64,000 bases of DNA, from assembly GCA_944320135.1 (NCBI GenBank), contig CALUGI010000009.1:27616-91615 (forward strand), in the 5' to 3' direction. The notes beneath the pieces were generated by a model. That model saw only the letters and a list, made by a program, of their open reading frames with translations. It was not told the DNA's origin and searched no databases. This DNA comes from an uncultured Phocaeicola sp. (GTDB lineage Bacteria > Bacteroidota > Bacteroidia > Bacteroidales > Bacteroidaceae). Within the stretch, counting starts at the first letter, position 1. Each line of letters starts with the position of its first letter. The translations under genes and the position numbers were made by a program. Shown here one piece after another: positions 9,030 to 18,930 of the stretch.

Positions 9030-10967
9030 TCAATTCGTTCCTATACTTTCCAATTCGAGTGAAGCGTTCTCCCACTCTTCCTCAGCCTCGGCAATCTGCT
9101 TTTTCAGCTGTTGGTGCTGCTCATACAGCTTCATGTCGGAAGCTCCTTCGGGAGTAGCCATCTTCAATTCCAGCTCGTTCACCTGAGTTTCAAGCCTGCT
9201 TATTCTGTCCTCGCAGTCTGCCACCTGCTTTTCCAGCTTGCGTATCTTTTTGTTCTGCTCTTTCCGTTCTTCATACGAGAGCTTGTTTTCCGTCGGGGCG
9301 GCATCTTTCTTTTCCGGAACAGCCGAAAGTGACTTGGCAAGATGCAGTTCGTCAAGACTTTCCATATTCTTCTTTTGAAGAAAGTCGTAAATGCCTCCGA
9401 TGTGTTCACGGACTTCCCCGCCGCCAAACTCGTAGACCTTAGTAACCAGCCCGTCCAGAAAATCACGGTCGTGGGAAACGACGATTACGGTTCCGTCGAA
9501 CTCTCTGACGGCTTCCTTCAGCACATCCTTCGAACGCATGTCCAGATGGTTGGTAGGCTCGTCAAGAATCAGCAGGTTGACCGGTTCCAAAAGCAGACGA
9601 ATCATCGCCAAACGGCTCCGCTCGCCCCCGGAAAGCACTTTCACCTTCTTGTCCGACGCTTCTCCGCCGAACATGAATGCTCCCAATATATCACGGATTT
9701 TCAAGCGGATGTCTCCTTTAGCTACACGGTCAATCGTGTCGAATACCGTTATGTTCTCGTCAAGCAGCTGAGCCTGGTTCTGGGCAAAATAGCCAATCCG
9801 GACGTTGTGTCCGATAACGAGTTTGCCTTCGTATGGGATTTCTCCCATAATGCACTTCACTAAAGTAGACTTTCCTTCTCCGTTCTTGCCGACAAAAGCC
9901 ACTTTCTCTCCGCGATGAATAGTCAGGCTGACGTCATGAAACACTACATGATTGCCGTAAGCCTTCTTCACGTCTTCGCAAATCACGGGATAGTTTCCCG
10001 ACCGGACGGCAGGAGGAAACTTCAGATGCAGGCTCGAATTGTCTTCTTCGTCAATCTCAATCGGAACAATCTTTTCCAGCTGTTTGATGCGGCTCTGCAC
10101 TTGCACGGCTTTCGTCGCCTTGTAGCGGAAACGTTCGATGAAGTCTTCCGTATCCTTTATTTCTTTCTGCTGGTTTTCGTAAGCGCGCAACTGCTGTTCG
10201 CGGCGTTCCTTGCGAAGCACGACAAACTCGTCATACGAAACCTTGTAGTCATATATGCGTCCGCAAGAAATCTCAATCGTGCGGTTAGTGACATTGTTGA
10301 TGAACGCCCGGTCGTGGCTCACCAACACCACTGCGCCCGGAACGGTTTTCAAGAAGTTCTCCAGCCATTGGATACTTTCGATATCCAAATGGTTGGTAGG
10401 CTCGTCGAGCAGCAGCACGTCAGGGCGCGCCAACAAAATCTTTGCAAGTTCGATACGCATACGCCAACCGCCGCTGAACTCCGATGTAGGCCGGCCGAAA
10501 TCGCTGCGCGAAAAGCCCAGCCCTGTCAGAGTGCGTTCAATTCCGCCCTTGTAGTTCGTTCCTCCCAACATCAGGAAGCGTTCGTTTTCGTGCGTGAAGC
10601 GGTCAATCAGCTGACGATAACCGTCCGAATCATAGTCTGTACGTTCGGCCAGTTCACGGTTCATTCGCTCCAGGTCTTTCTGCATCTCGAAGATACGACT
10701 GAAAGCCGTCTCCGCTTCTTCCATCACCGTCCTCGTGTCACTCAACACCATGACCTGCGGCAGATACCCCACAGTCACCCCGCGCTGCACAGCCACCGTC
10801 CCCTCGGAAGGGCGCTGGAGTCCGGCCAATATCTTCAGCATGGTCGACTTTCCCGCTCCGTTCTTCCCTACCAATGCGATGCGGTCCTTCTTGTTTATCA
10901 CAAAAGAAACGTCCTCAAACAAAGGTGTCACTCCAAATTCAACCTTCAGTCCTTCTATCGAAATCAT
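9030..10967 (-). CDS. ABC-F family ATPase
   Basis: A 645-residue cytosolic protein with two ABC ATPase domains and no membrane segment. Walker A motifs are GKNGAGKST and GKNGEGKST; signatures are FSGGWRMR and LSGGERSRLAM, each followed by a Walker B ending LLLDEPTNHLD or LILDEPTNHLD. A charged linker of about 80 residues between the domains and a C-terminal coiled coil (KKIRKLEKQVADCEDRISRL) give the Uup/YheS layout. ABC-F proteins bind the ribosome E-site region and rescue or tune stalled translation; some give antibiotic resistance, but nothing here points to that. It is first in an operon with the M13 peptidase. Confidence 0.93.
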   Translation of the reverse strand: MISIEGLKVEFGVTPLFEDVSFVINKKDRIALVGKNGAGKSTMLKILAGLQRPSEGTVAVQRGVTVGYLPQVMVLSDTRTVMEEAETAFSRIFEMQKDLERMNRELAERTDYDSDGYRQLIDRFTHENERFLMLGGTNYKGGIERTLTGLGFSRSDFGRPTSEFSGGWRMRIELAKILLARPDVLLLDEPTNHLDIESIQWLENFLKTVPGAVVLVSHDRAFINNVTNRTIEISCGRIYDYKVSYDEFVVLRKERREQQLRAYENQQKEIKDTEDFIERFRYKATKAVQVQSRIKQLEKIVPIEIDEEDNSSLHLKFPPAVRSGNYPVICEDVKKAYGNHVVFHDVSLTIHRGEKVAFVGKNGEGKSTLVKCIMGEIPYEGKLVIGHNVRIGYFAQNQAQLLDENITVFDTIDRVAKGDIRLKIRDILGAFMFGGEASDKKVKVLSGGERSRLAMIRLLLEPVNLLILDEPTNHLDMRSKDVLKEAVREFDGTVIVVSHDRDFLDGLVTKVYEFGGGEVREHIGGIYDFLQKKNMESLDELHLAKSLSAVPEKKDAAPTENKLSYEERKEQNKKIRKLEKQVADCEDRISRLETQVNELELKMATPEGASDMKLYEQHQQLKKQIAEAEEEWENASLELESIGTN

Positions 10968-10998
10968 AAGAAATCATCTTCACCTTACAAAGTGCGCG

Positions 10999-11006
10999 CA
11001 AAGTTA
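10999..11006 (-). promoter_or_regulatory. Promoter -7 element of the ABC-F/M13 operon
   Basis: Minus-strand TAACTTTG fits TAnnTTTG, 31 nt before the ATG. The nearest upstream TTTG is 24 nt away, longer than usual. Confidence 0.5.
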
Positions 11007-11069
11007 TAATTTTTCAGGCAATTATCACTGCAAAAGCCTTTTCATTTTCTTCCGGCCATCTGAATCTAC

Positions 11070-11132
11070 AGAAAAACGTGCCGGAGTTTCCGCCAAGCCC
11101 GGCGGAGTTCCGGAAAAAGGCCGCCGCTCAAC
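11070..11132. repeat. Intergenic 21-nt palindromic module array, copy C
   Basis: Three modules of 21, 20 and 22 nt start at 11070, 11091 and 11111, with cores AAAAACGTGCCGGAGTTTC, AAGCCCGGCGGAGTTC and AAAAAGGCCGCCG. The last overlaps the 3' end of the BASS transporter gene and pairs with CGGCGGCC at 11139-11146, giving a terminator-like hairpin for it. Confidence 0.65.
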
Positions 11133-12084
11133 GCCCTCCGGCGGCCTTCCGCCGACGATAAAGCTGCCAAGAATTGACCACGTTATGCCACACGCTGTAG
11201 AAACCGGCTGCCACTGACGTGACAGGCGTGAAAAAAGTGTATCCCAACCAGATGGCGAACACGGTGTTTTTCTGCCCCAACGACTGCCCCGCACTGATTG
11301 TGTCATCGTAGCGGCGGCCTATCTTTTTGCCTAACCAGAACTGCAGCACGCAACACGCCAAAGAAATCACAGCCAGCCCCAACTGATACCACACGGACAC
11401 CTCGCTGTGGACGATACTTTTCACCGTCACCGCTATGGCAAGCATCAGTGCTACCGCCCACAAGTAGAACGACAGATTCTGCATCTCAGACAGTCTGGCA
11501 TGGACTTTCGGACACAGATAGCGCAACAAGACGGCAAGAATGAACGGACACAGCAACATGGGGAACACCTTTCCCAATATCTGCGAAAAAGAAACCCCGA
11601 ACGTCTGCCCGTCGTGCGGATGCACCAAAGGCACCACCAAAGGTATCAGGAAAGCAGCCAGAAAGTTTATGAGAATCGTGTAAGTGGTGAGATGGGCCGC
11701 GTTTCCGCCCAACTTGTAAGCGATGACCGCACCGGCAGTCGCCGTTGGGCAAATCAGACAAAGCATGGCTCCTTCCGCCAGCACTTTCGCCGGCACCTCC
11801 GGAAAACATATCAGAAACAGTCCCAACAACGCAAAGCTCCCTCCCTGAATAAGCAGCAGCCACAAATGCCATTTGCAGGGGCGCAAGTCATGCACGCTGA
11901 TTCTGCAAAAAGAAAGGAGCAGCATGAAAAAGATAAGCGTCGGCTGCACGATTTCCACTGCCCTCAACACAAATGGTTTGGCAGGCTCTAACCACGGAAT
12001 GTTTACGCAAACGAAATAAAGAATCACCCCCAAGCTCATGGCAATGGGCAGCGTCCAGTTTTTGCAAAAACGAAGAATGTCCAT
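11128..12084 (-). CDS. Bile acid:sodium symporter (BASS) family transporter
   Basis: An inner-membrane carrier of 318 residues with about nine or ten hydrophobic helices. LICPTATAGAVIAYKLGGNA and the late GQKNTVFAIWLGYTFFTPVTS are the two crossing-helix regions of the BASS fold. Members move sodium with organic anions such as bile acids, pantoate or pyruvate; substrate is not predictable. The ATG at 12084 is chosen because the longer frame starts inside the fumarase terminator hairpin. Its C-terminal codons lie in the GC-rich hairpin that ends the transcript. No promoter of the usual type was seen, so some read-through from fumarase is possible. Confidence 0.85.
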   Translation of the reverse strand: MDILRFCKNWTLPIAMSLGVILYFVCVNIPWLEPAKPFVLRAVEIVQPTLIFFMLLLSFCRISVHDLRPCKWHLWLLLIQGGSFALLGLFLICFPEVPAKVLAEGAMLCLICPTATAGAVIAYKLGGNAAHLTTYTILINFLAAFLIPLVVPLVHPHDGQTFGVSFSQILGKVFPMLLCPFILAVLLRYLCPKVHARLSEMQNLSFYLWAVALMLAIAVTVKSIVHSEVSVWYQLGLAVISLACCVLQFWLGKKIGRRYDDTISAGQSLGQKNTVFAIWLGYTFFTPVTSVAAGFYSVWHNVVNSWQLYRRRKAAGGR

Positions 12085-12097
12085 AAGCAATAAAAAT

Positions 12098-12120
12098 GGC
12101 GGGCTCGACACAAGCCCGCC
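12098..12120 (-). terminator. Terminator of the fumarase gene
   Basis: Stem GGCGGGCT (12098-12105) with AGCCCGCC (12113-12120), 7-nt loop; on the minus strand it is followed by ATTTTTA. Confidence 0.8.
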
Positions 12121-12141
12121 TATCTTAAAATCCGCGATTTC

Positions 12142-13782
12142 TTATTTGCATCCTGCGCAACGAGGCTTGATTTGTTTGAAGAAATCATTGCCCTTGTTGT
12201 CCACCAAAATAAATGCCGGGAAGTCTTCTACTTCTATTTTCCATATAGCTTCCATGCCAAGTTCCGGATATTCCACGCATTCGATGCTCTTGATATTGTT
12301 CTGAGCCAAGATTGCGGCAGGCCCGCCTATCGAACCGAGATAGAATCCTCCGTGCTTCTTGCAGGCATCCGTCACGGCCTGGCTGCGATTGCCTTTCGCC
12401 AGCATAATCATGCTTCCGCCATGACTTTGGAACAAATCCACATACGGGTCCATACGTCCGGCCGTTGTCGGTCCCATCGAACCGCAAGCCATACCCTTCG
12501 GAGTCTTGGCAGGTCCGGCATAATATATCGGATGATCCTTGATGTATTGCGGCAAATCCTCGCCACGGTCCAGACGCTCTTTGAGTTTGGCGTGGGCGAT
12601 GTCACGGCCCACGATGATAGTACCGTTCAACGACAGGCGGGTAGCCACCGGATACTTGTCGAGTTCAGCCAAAATCTCGTTCATCGGACGGTTCAAATCA
12701 ATCTTCACGGCATTGCCTTCGCCCGCCTGACGCAGTTCTTCCGGAATCAGTTCGCCGGGATTGGAGTCCAGCTTTTCAATCCAGATACCGTCTTTGTTGA
12801 TTTTGCACTTGATGTTGCGGTCTGCAGAGCAGGAAACGCCCAAGCCGACCGGACAAGAAGCCCCGTGACGAGGCAGACGGATGATACGCACGTCGTGCGC
12901 ATAATACTTGCCGCCGAACTGCGCGCCCAGACCAATCTTGTGAGCTTCTTCAAGCACCTGCTTTTCAAGCTCCACATCGCGGAACGCGCGGCCGTATTCG
13001 TTGCCCGTAGTAGGCAGATTGTCGTAATAATGAGTGGAAGCCAGCTTCACCGTCAGCAGATTCTTTTCGGCAGAAGTGCCTCCGATGACGAACGCGATAT
13101 GGTAAGGGGGGCAAGCAGCCGTTCCTAAAGTCTTCATCTTTTCCACCAAGAACGGCACCAATGTAGCCGGATTCAGAATGGCTTTCGTCTCCTGATACAG
13201 ATAAGTCTTGTTGGCAGAGCCTCCGCCCTTCGTCACGCACAAGAACTCATATTCCATTCCTTCAGTAGCTTCCAGGTCAATCTGGGCAGGAAGGTTGCAG
13301 CGGGTGTTCACTTCTTCATACATGCTCAGCGGAGCGTTCTGCGAATAGCGCAGGTTGTTTTCGGTGTATGTCTTGTAAACGCCTAACGACAAGGCTTCCT
13401 CATCGCAGTAGCCTGTCCACACCTGCTGCCCTTTCTCTCCGTGGATAATGGCAGTACCCGTATCCTGACAGAAAGGCAATACTCCTTTGGCCGCCACTTC
13501 CGCATTGCGCAAGAAAGTAAGTGCCACGTATTTGTCGTTCTCGCTCGCTTCAGGATCGCGCAGAATCTTGGCCACCTGTTCGTTGTGCGAACGGCGCAAC
13601 ATGAAAGAAACGTCATGGAAGGCGGCATTGGCCATCGCCGTAAGACCTTCCTTCTCAATCTTCAGGATAGGTTTTCCTTCAAACTCGCTTACCGACACGT
13701 AGTCTTTCGTAAGCAGATAGTATTCAGTCGTATCTTCTCCTTTCTCAAACATCGGCTGATACTTGAATTCTGGTGTTGCCAT
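12142..13782 (-). CDS. Fumarate hydratase class I (iron-sulfur, single chain)
   Basis: A 546-residue 4Fe-4S enzyme that interconverts fumarate and malate, in Bacteroides mainly on the reductive branch leading to succinate. Alpha and beta domains are fused as in E. coli FumA/FumB. Cluster cysteines are visible in FCQDTGTA, in [13 protein letters not shown] and in the [19 protein letters not shown] segment. The beta domain has [11 protein letters not shown] and ends in RCAGCK. The start [12 protein letters not shown] is the family N-terminus. A -7 element lies 34 nt upstream and a terminator follows, so it is a single-gene unit. Confidence 0.96.
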   Translation of the reverse strand: MATPEFKYQPMFEKGEDTTEYYLLTKDYVSVSEFEGKPILKIEKEGLTAMANAAFHDVSFMLRRSHNEQVAKILRDPEASENDKYVALTFLRNAEVAAKGVLPFCQDTGTAIIHGEKGQQVWTGYCDEEALSLGVYKTYTENNLRYSQNAPLSMYEEVNTRCNLPAQIDLEATEGMEYEFLCVTKGGGSANKTYLYQETKAILNPATLVPFLVEKMKTLGTAACPPYHIAFVIGGTSAEKNLLTVKLASTHYYDNLPTTGNEYGRAFRDVELEKQVLEEAHKIGLGAQFGGKYYAHDVRIIRLPRHGASCPVGLGVSCSADRNIKCKINKDGIWIEKLDSNPGELIPEELRQAGEGNAVKIDLNRPMNEILAELDKYPVATRLSLNGTIIVGRDIAHAKLKERLDRGEDLPQYIKDHPIYYAGPAKTPKGMACGSMGPTTAGRMDPYVDLFQSHGGSMIMLAKGNRSQAVTDACKKHGGFYLGSIGGPAAILAQNNIKSIECVEYPELGMEAIWKIEVEDFPAFILVDNKGNDFFKQIKPRCAGCK

Positions 13783-13815
13783 AATAGATAGAATTAATTG
13801 TTAGTTATCGTGAGG

Positions 13816-13823
13816 CAAAGTTA
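13816..13823 (-). promoter_or_regulatory. Fumarase promoter -7 element
   Basis: Minus-strand TAACTTTG; no well-placed -33 TTTG. Confidence 0.5.
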
Positions 13824-13880
13824 CAAAGTATTATTGAAAAATTTCCTCAATCATGGTAAAAAGATAAAACAAACAAAATA

Positions 13881-13940
13881 AAAACACCGCCCTTCCATAT
13901 CCGAAAGGCGGCGGCATTTTCCTGCAAAAACGGGCGGATT
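13881..13940. repeat. Possible degenerate 21-nt module array, copy K
   Basis: CCGAAAGGCGGCGGCATTTT then CCTGCAAAAACGGGCGGATT resemble the family, sharing TTTTCCTGCAA with copy E and CTGCAAAAA with copy H. It is more degenerate, overlaps the thioredoxin gene's 3' end and doubles as its terminator, so membership is uncertain. Confidence 0.4.
13887..13911 (-). terminator. Terminator of the hflX-DUF4954-thioredoxin operon
   Basis: CCGCCCTTC (13887-13895) pairs with GAAAGGCGG (13903-13911); the minus strand then reads TGTTTTTATTTTG. Confidence 0.6.
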
Positions 13941-15478
13941 CAATCGCCCGCAGCGCGGAGCAGTTCCTTCTCCAGCTCGTCAATCCCCGGAAAGCCGACA
14001 TAACGGCGCTGGAGCTTCCCGTCGTGGCTGACAATCAGATAGGCAGGTATGCTCGTTATGCCGTAAGCGGAACAAAGATATTTCCACTGCGATTCGTTCA
14101 GCCGGTAATGCACGCCCGTCATCTCTTTCAGGTCGTTTCTCCATACGTTTTCCGGCGAAGAAGGCCCTGTCAGATAAACATATACGACATCCTTGCCGTC
14201 CAGCTTCTTCTTCAAAGGAAGCATGGCCTTCATGCTCTTTTTGCACGGGCCGCACCACGTGGCCCAAAAATCAACCAGCACGGCATGGCCTTTCTGGGCG
14301 GATATTATCCGGGGAAGGATGTCCGCTCCGGAAACTTTGCCGTCAAGCACAGCTACGACCGCCCCTTCTTTAGACTCCGCAAGAGCAGCCTGCACGCGCA
14401 GTTCCGTCTCCCGAAGCACGATATAATCCCGGATTTCATCTATTTCAAGTTCTTTCAGCACTTTTTTGTCTTCCGAGCCGAAACGCCCGTTTTGCAGCAA
14501 GCGCCGACACACGGGAAGAGCCAGTTCCATGTCTTTCCCGACTTTCTCTGCGATAGCCTCATTCTCCATCAGGCTCTTTTCTACCGCTTCATAAGCCTTC
14601 AACGCGTGTGAAGTTCCAGTTGTCGCCAGTTCCGTGTTTATCAGCTCCGCCGTCCCGTCGAACCATGCCTTTTGCTTCTTTCCGTAATGCCCTCTCAAAA
14701 TCCGTGAGGCCGACATGCTCAGCAAAGGCAGATTCACATACATGGTCAGTTCTTCATCGGGAACCAAAAAGACCTTCAGTTCCGCTTCGTTCACCCTCAT
14801 TGTAGCGACGACAGGCTGAAGCAAGTCCACCTCAAAATGGAACAGCCCGTCTTGATGCACATGAATGTCTTCTTTCCACGGGGAGGGGAACAGCCCGTCG
14901 GCATACTCCAAATCCATCGACAAGTCCATATCCGGCTCATAGCCCAACAAATAGCCGTTGACAATGGCTTTTCCCACCGCAAAACCCGGTTCGGGCAGTT
15001 CGCTGTTCCTTTTCGGCTTGTCTGTGGTAAGGAAGGCAGGGATATACACATACGGTTCCTTACGGCTCAGCTGGATTCCCCATATCGTCCACCCCGCATC
15101 CGGTTCCACGAAATCCACCTCATGCACTCCTGCCGGAACGGGAGCAAACGACAGTTCTGCATACAAGCGTCCGCTTTCAGGAATCGTTTCCGGCATAGCT
15201 GCCCCGTCTGCTGATACGGTCGCGCCGCGCAACCGATAAGTCGCGTCCCCGCTCTGCAAACAAGCGTCTGACGATATGGAAACAGGAGTCCCCGGCTTTC
15301 CGTATATTACGGCATCCACACACGTCCGTTCGCTTGCAAGCACAATTTTTCTGATTTCCATCCCCGATGTATTGGAGGTTACGAATCCGGGATGTTCCAC
15401 CACCTTTTCGCCTGTATACGCCTGCACTTCCGGCATCAACATACATAGCAAAAGCAAACTCCACAAATATCTTGTCAT
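13940..15478 (-). CDS. Exported thioredoxin-fold protein (TlpA/ResA-like)
   Basis: A 512-residue secreted protein: signal peptide MTRYLWSLLLLCMLMPEVQA, a long N-terminal region of about 340 residues that I do not recognise and that is probably all-beta, and a C-terminal thioredoxin domain with the redox motif in VDFWATWCGPCKKSMK. The later PAYLIV segment carries the cis-proline expected of the fold. TlpA-like proteins reduce or shuffle disulfides outside the cytoplasm. The ATG at 15478 is the only one that gives a signal peptide. It is last in an operon behind DUF4954, 29 nt downstream; a functional link to those cytosolic proteins is not obvious. Confidence 0.85.
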   Translation of the reverse strand: MTRYLWSLLLLCMLMPEVQAYTGEKVVEHPGFVTSNTSGMEIRKIVLASERTCVDAVIYGKPGTPVSISSDACLQSGDATYRLRGATVSADGAAMPETIPESGRLYAELSFAPVPAGVHEVDFVEPDAGWTIWGIQLSRKEPYVYIPAFLTTDKPKRNSELPEPGFAVGKAIVNGYLLGYEPDMDLSMDLEYADGLFPSPWKEDIHVHQDGLFHFEVDLLQPVVATMRVNEAELKVFLVPDEELTMYVNLPLLSMSASRILRGHYGKKQKAWFDGTAELINTELATTGTSHALKAYEAVEKSLMENEAIAEKVGKDMELALPVCRRLLQNGRFGSEDKKVLKELEIDEIRDYIVLRETELRVQAALAESKEGAVVAVLDGKVSGADILPRIISAQKGHAVLVDFWATWCGPCKKSMKAMLPLKKKLDGKDVVYVYLTGPSSPENVWRNDLKEMTGVHYRLNESQWKYLCSAYGITSIPAYLIVSHDGKLQRRYVGFPGIDELEKELLRAAGD

Positions 15479-15507
15479 AACGCCGCTTTCTGTCTTTATT
15501 GTTTCCG

Positions 15508-17496
15508 TCAAAGCAAATTGCCCAAACGTTCTATCAACTCATTGCCCAATTCGGTCTTCACCTTGATGTGTTCAAGCACGGCGGTTACGAACGGATTGCT
15601 TTCAAAAACCCCGCGCACCTCTTCAAAGTCGCGCACTTGCTCTTCCTTGCTTCCGTCGGCTCCAAACCCCGTCATGGAAGTGAGGGAAAACTCCTTCTTT
15701 GCGTCTTCATACACCAGCCTGTCAAGCCCTACCACGGCCTCCTGCCATTGTTTCACGATAGCCGCCACATCTTTTGCGGTAATCGTGTCCGGGTTGAGCT
15801 GATAAAACTCCAGAATCTTCCCGTAAGCCCATGTCCATTCATACGTATAATAATTGGAGTGCATCTCGGCAAACCGCGAATGAATCTCGTCTACGCTTGT
15901 CAGCTTCCCGCTCTCAATCTCACCCATCAGCCGTTCAATCTCGCTTTTCGGTGCAATCAGTCCTGAGATGTCCACCCACTCTCCCGCACCGACCGGCGTA
16001 TCAGGCCGCAGCCGGCAACGGATTTCCTCGTCGCTCTTGAACGTCGTCACCTCCAGCCGCTTGATAATGGAATTTCCCAAGAACTTATGAATCGCCGTCT
16101 CATAGAACTTGACACCTTTGTTCAGCGCCGAGTTCTTGATTTTCGCGCTCTGGTAAGAATAAGTCTCGGAAGTCTCTCCTGACACGCGCGCCAATTCTTT
16201 CAGAATCTCGCGGCCCGCCATCATCTTCTGAATAGTATAGGGACTGAGCAGGTTGTAATTGATCTGATCTAACCGATGGGGGTCTTTGCGCTTGTCGCGT
16301 TTCGGCCACTTTTGTGCGTCACGAATAGTTCCCACGCTCCGCAAATTCACTCCGGGCACCAAGTAAGTGGTGTTTTTATCCTCAATCAAATAAGAAAAGG
16401 GAAGGTTTGACGTATCCGGATGAGCCACGTGACGTCCCATTACCAGCGAGAAAGCGCCGATACGGGCAGGCCATAGGATATAGGAATCGGATGTGGTTTT
16501 CGCTCCGCGCTCCAAAGCGCCCTGATGAATTGGGCCCAACTTATACATGTGGTTGCTCTGATTGGAACCCGAACCGGCATTCATAAACGAGAACATACCG
16601 GCAATGAGCAAGGTCGACTTATGGTGGGTTACCGTAAACGGCCCGGCAAAGATGGCGCAAGCCTCTCCGTTTTCTTCCTGGCAATTGCTGAAGAAGAGCG
16701 AATCAGAAGCGGAATACGTATGTCCCAGATGACAAGCCTGTCCTACGAAACACCGCGTCAGCATCGTTCCGTCTTCCACATGCGAACCGCTCGATATGAT
16801 AAAATCGTCACAAATCACCCCGTATCCGATGTGTACGGGCGCATACCGGTTGCTGTTCACGCTCCCGTTCTTCAAGCGGCCCGCACCCTCAATCTGGCAA
16901 TAGTCTCCGATACGCACATTCTTGATGTAACCGGAATTGACAATAGTCACATGGCTTCCGATAGTTCCCGTCTCCGAGGCGCGGCTTTCCGCATAGTCCT
17001 CCACTATGCGCTTCATCCGCTCTATCAGTTTCGGGCGATGCCGGTAAAGCGCCATGATATAGGCTTGATGGGCAGACAAGCGGTCGTGAATATATACTTC
17101 GCGCCCTCCCGTTTCGTTCAACACGGAGACCTCCACTCCGTTTCCGAAACGGCTCCGTCCGTCTACGAGGATGATATCCACATTCTCGATGAAGGTGCTG
17201 TCACCTATCTCATAGTTGGCGATATAGTTCTTCACGTTCTCTATGTAGCAGTTGTCCCCCACTACTACATTATATAATGTGGCATAATACATGCCGGAAT
17301 GCTTGACTATTCCACCTGCCAGTTTGAAATCTTCGTCAAAGACTCCCAAACGGACATTCCCGGAGAAACGGATATAATGGATATGGTCAGGACGGAAGCC
17401 CTCCGCTACCTTCACGCTATTCCAATCAGAAGCCATGCAATGCTGCGCCTGCAGTCGGGCGATTTCTTCCGGTGTAAGCGAACGATACTGTTTCAT
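15508..17496 (-). CDS. DUF4954 family protein (left-handed beta-helix like)
   Basis: A 662-residue cytosolic protein with no signal peptide. From about residue 60 to 360 it has many short hexapeptide-like turns (VVVGDNCYIENVKNYIANYEIGDSTFIENV, split over several rungs, then IGSHVTIVNSGYIKNVRIGD), as in nucleotidyltransferase and acyltransferase beta-helices, but no catalytic domain I can name. The C-terminal part (about 460-662) is helical and charged. The family, known to me as DUF4954, is widespread in Bacteroidales and has no assigned function. Its ATG overlaps the hflX stop codon (ATGA), so the two are translationally coupled. Confidence 0.8.
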   Translation of the reverse strand: MKQYRSLTPEEIARLQAQHCMASDWNSVKVAEGFRPDHIHYIRFSGNVRLGVFDEDFKLAGGIVKHSGMYYATLYNVVVGDNCYIENVKNYIANYEIGDSTFIENVDIILVDGRSRFGNGVEVSVLNETGGREVYIHDRLSAHQAYIMALYRHRPKLIERMKRIVEDYAESRASETGTIGSHVTIVNSGYIKNVRIGDYCQIEGAGRLKNGSVNSNRYAPVHIGYGVICDDFIISSGSHVEDGTMLTRCFVGQACHLGHTYSASDSLFFSNCQEENGEACAIFAGPFTVTHHKSTLLIAGMFSFMNAGSGSNQSNHMYKLGPIHQGALERGAKTTSDSYILWPARIGAFSLVMGRHVAHPDTSNLPFSYLIEDKNTTYLVPGVNLRSVGTIRDAQKWPKRDKRKDPHRLDQINYNLLSPYTIQKMMAGREILKELARVSGETSETYSYQSAKIKNSALNKGVKFYETAIHKFLGNSIIKRLEVTTFKSDEEIRCRLRPDTPVGAGEWVDISGLIAPKSEIERLMGEIESGKLTSVDEIHSRFAEMHSNYYTYEWTWAYGKILEFYQLNPDTITAKDVAAIVKQWQEAVVGLDRLVYEDAKKEFSLTSMTGFGADGSKEEQVRDFEEVRGVFESNPFVTAVLEHIKVKTELGNELIERLGNLL

Positions 17497-18755
17497 AGTT
17501 GTTCTTCGTCGTATGTTTGATATAAAAAATCGTTATAAGGATATTTTTGCACGTGGAGCTGTTTCACCTTTTTATACAGCAGCGTGCGGAACTCTTCCAA
17601 GTTCGTCTTGTCACGAGCGGAAATGAAGATGCAATTGTCGTCTAACTTGGCCATCCACGTGCGCATCAGCTCGTCTAAGGTGATGTTTTCTTTCGTCTTC
17701 GGAGTAAGGTCGTCCTCGGCTTTCTCCACATACGTATAAGCGTCTATCTTGTTGAAGACAATCATCGTCGGTTTCCCTCCCGCCCCCAGATCAGCGATGG
17801 TCTTGTCAACCACCTGAATCTGTTCTTCAAAATCGGGATGGGAAATATCCACCACATGCACCAGCAAGTCAGCCTCCCGCACTTCATCCAAAGTCGACTT
17901 GAACGAGTCTACAAGGTCGGTCGGCAACTTGCGGATGAACCCTACCGTATCAGACAAAAGGAAAGGAAGGTTTTCAATAATCACCTTGCGCACGGTCGTA
18001 TCCAAAGTGGCGAAAAGTTTGTTTTCGGCAAAGACATCGCTTTTCGCCAGCAGATTCATCAAAGTCGACTTGCCCACATTGGTATATCCCACAAGAGCCA
18101 CACGAATCAGCCGCCCCCGGTTTTTCCTTTGGGTGGACTTCTGCGTGTCAATGTCCGCCAGACGCTGCTTGAGCAGCGACATGCGGTTCAGGATGATTCG
18201 GCGGTCCATTTCGAGCTGCGTCTCTCCCGGCCCTCTCAGACCGACCGAACCCTTTCCTCCGCCCGCACCGGAGCCGCCTCCCTGACGTTCCAAGTGAGTC
18301 CACAGGCGTTGCAAGCGGGGAAGCATGTATTTGTATTGCGCCAATTCCACCTGCGTCTTGGCATTCGCCGTCTGCGCACGCATAGCAAAGATATCCAGAA
18401 TCAGCGAAGTACGATCCAGAATTTTCACTTTCAGTTCCTTTTCGATATTCCGTATCTGCTTGGCGGAAAGTTCGTCATCGAAAATCACCATACCGATTTC
18501 CGTCTCCTCGCTTTCATTCTGCTTTTCCAGATATTCCTTTATTTCCTGCAGCTTCCCTTTCCCCACGTAAGTCACGGAGTTGGGAGAATCCACTTTTTGC
18601 GTAAACCTTTTCACGACCTCCGCCCCTGCCGTTTCGGCCAAAAAAGCCAGTTCGTCCAGATATTCGTTCGTTTTGCGTTCATTTTGAGTCTGCGTAATCA
18701 AACCCACCAGCACAGCCTTTTCGCTTTGTGCGTCAGATATAACAAATTCCTTCAT
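17493..18755 (-). CDS. hflX: Ribosome-associated GTPase HflX
   Basis: A 420-residue GTPase that binds the 50S subunit and splits stalled ribosomes in stress. The N-terminal HflX domain (about 1-185, with the glycine-rich GGSGAGGGKGSVGLRGPGET) is followed by a helical linker and the G domain: G1 GYTNVGKST, G3 DTVGFIRKLP, G4 NKID. The C-terminus EEFRTLLYKKVKQLHVQKYP closes the domain. The start MKEFVISDAQ is preceded by a -7 element at 18781. It heads the operon hflX-DUF4954-thioredoxin, with the stop overlapping the next start by the ATGA arrangement. Confidence 0.95.
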   Translation of the reverse strand: MKEFVISDAQSEKAVLVGLITQTQNERKTNEYLDELAFLAETAGAEVVKRFTQKVDSPNSVTYVGKGKLQEIKEYLEKQNESEETEIGMVIFDDELSAKQIRNIEKELKVKILDRTSLILDIFAMRAQTANAKTQVELAQYKYMLPRLQRLWTHLERQGGGSGAGGGKGSVGLRGPGETQLEMDRRIILNRMSLLKQRLADIDTQKSTQRKNRGRLIRVALVGYTNVGKSTLMNLLAKSDVFAENKLFATLDTTVRKVIIENLPFLLSDTVGFIRKLPTDLVDSFKSTLDEVREADLLVHVVDISHPDFEEQIQVVDKTIADLGAGGKPTMIVFNKIDAYTYVEKAEDDLTPKTKENITLDELMRTWMAKLDDNCIFISARDKTNLEEFRTLLYKKVKQLHVQKYPYNDFLYQTYDEEQL

Positions 18756-18780
18756 TCAGCGTGATTCAATTATTCAATCG

Positions 18781-18788
18781 CAAACTTA
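18781..18788 (-). promoter_or_regulatory. hflX promoter -7 element
   Basis: Minus-strand TAAGTTTG fits TAnnTTTG, 25 nt before the ATG; -33 not evident. Nothing else recognisable lies between here and 18930. Confidence 0.5.
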
Positions 18789-18930
18789 ATGAAAATCTGT
18801 GGAATATCCGACGAATTTCAGCAGATTAATACAATAGAAATTGAGAATTAGCCAGTTAGGGGAATCAGCCATGTATTCGTTTCGGAGTTTGGACAATTGC
18901 GAAATGGCGTCAATATCGAATATGATATGC

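Noticed and set aside
9030-10967. Antibiotic-resistance ABC-F protein
   Set aside because: The layout is that of the general Uup/YheS type and it sits in an ordinary operon with a peptidase; nothing indicates resistance.
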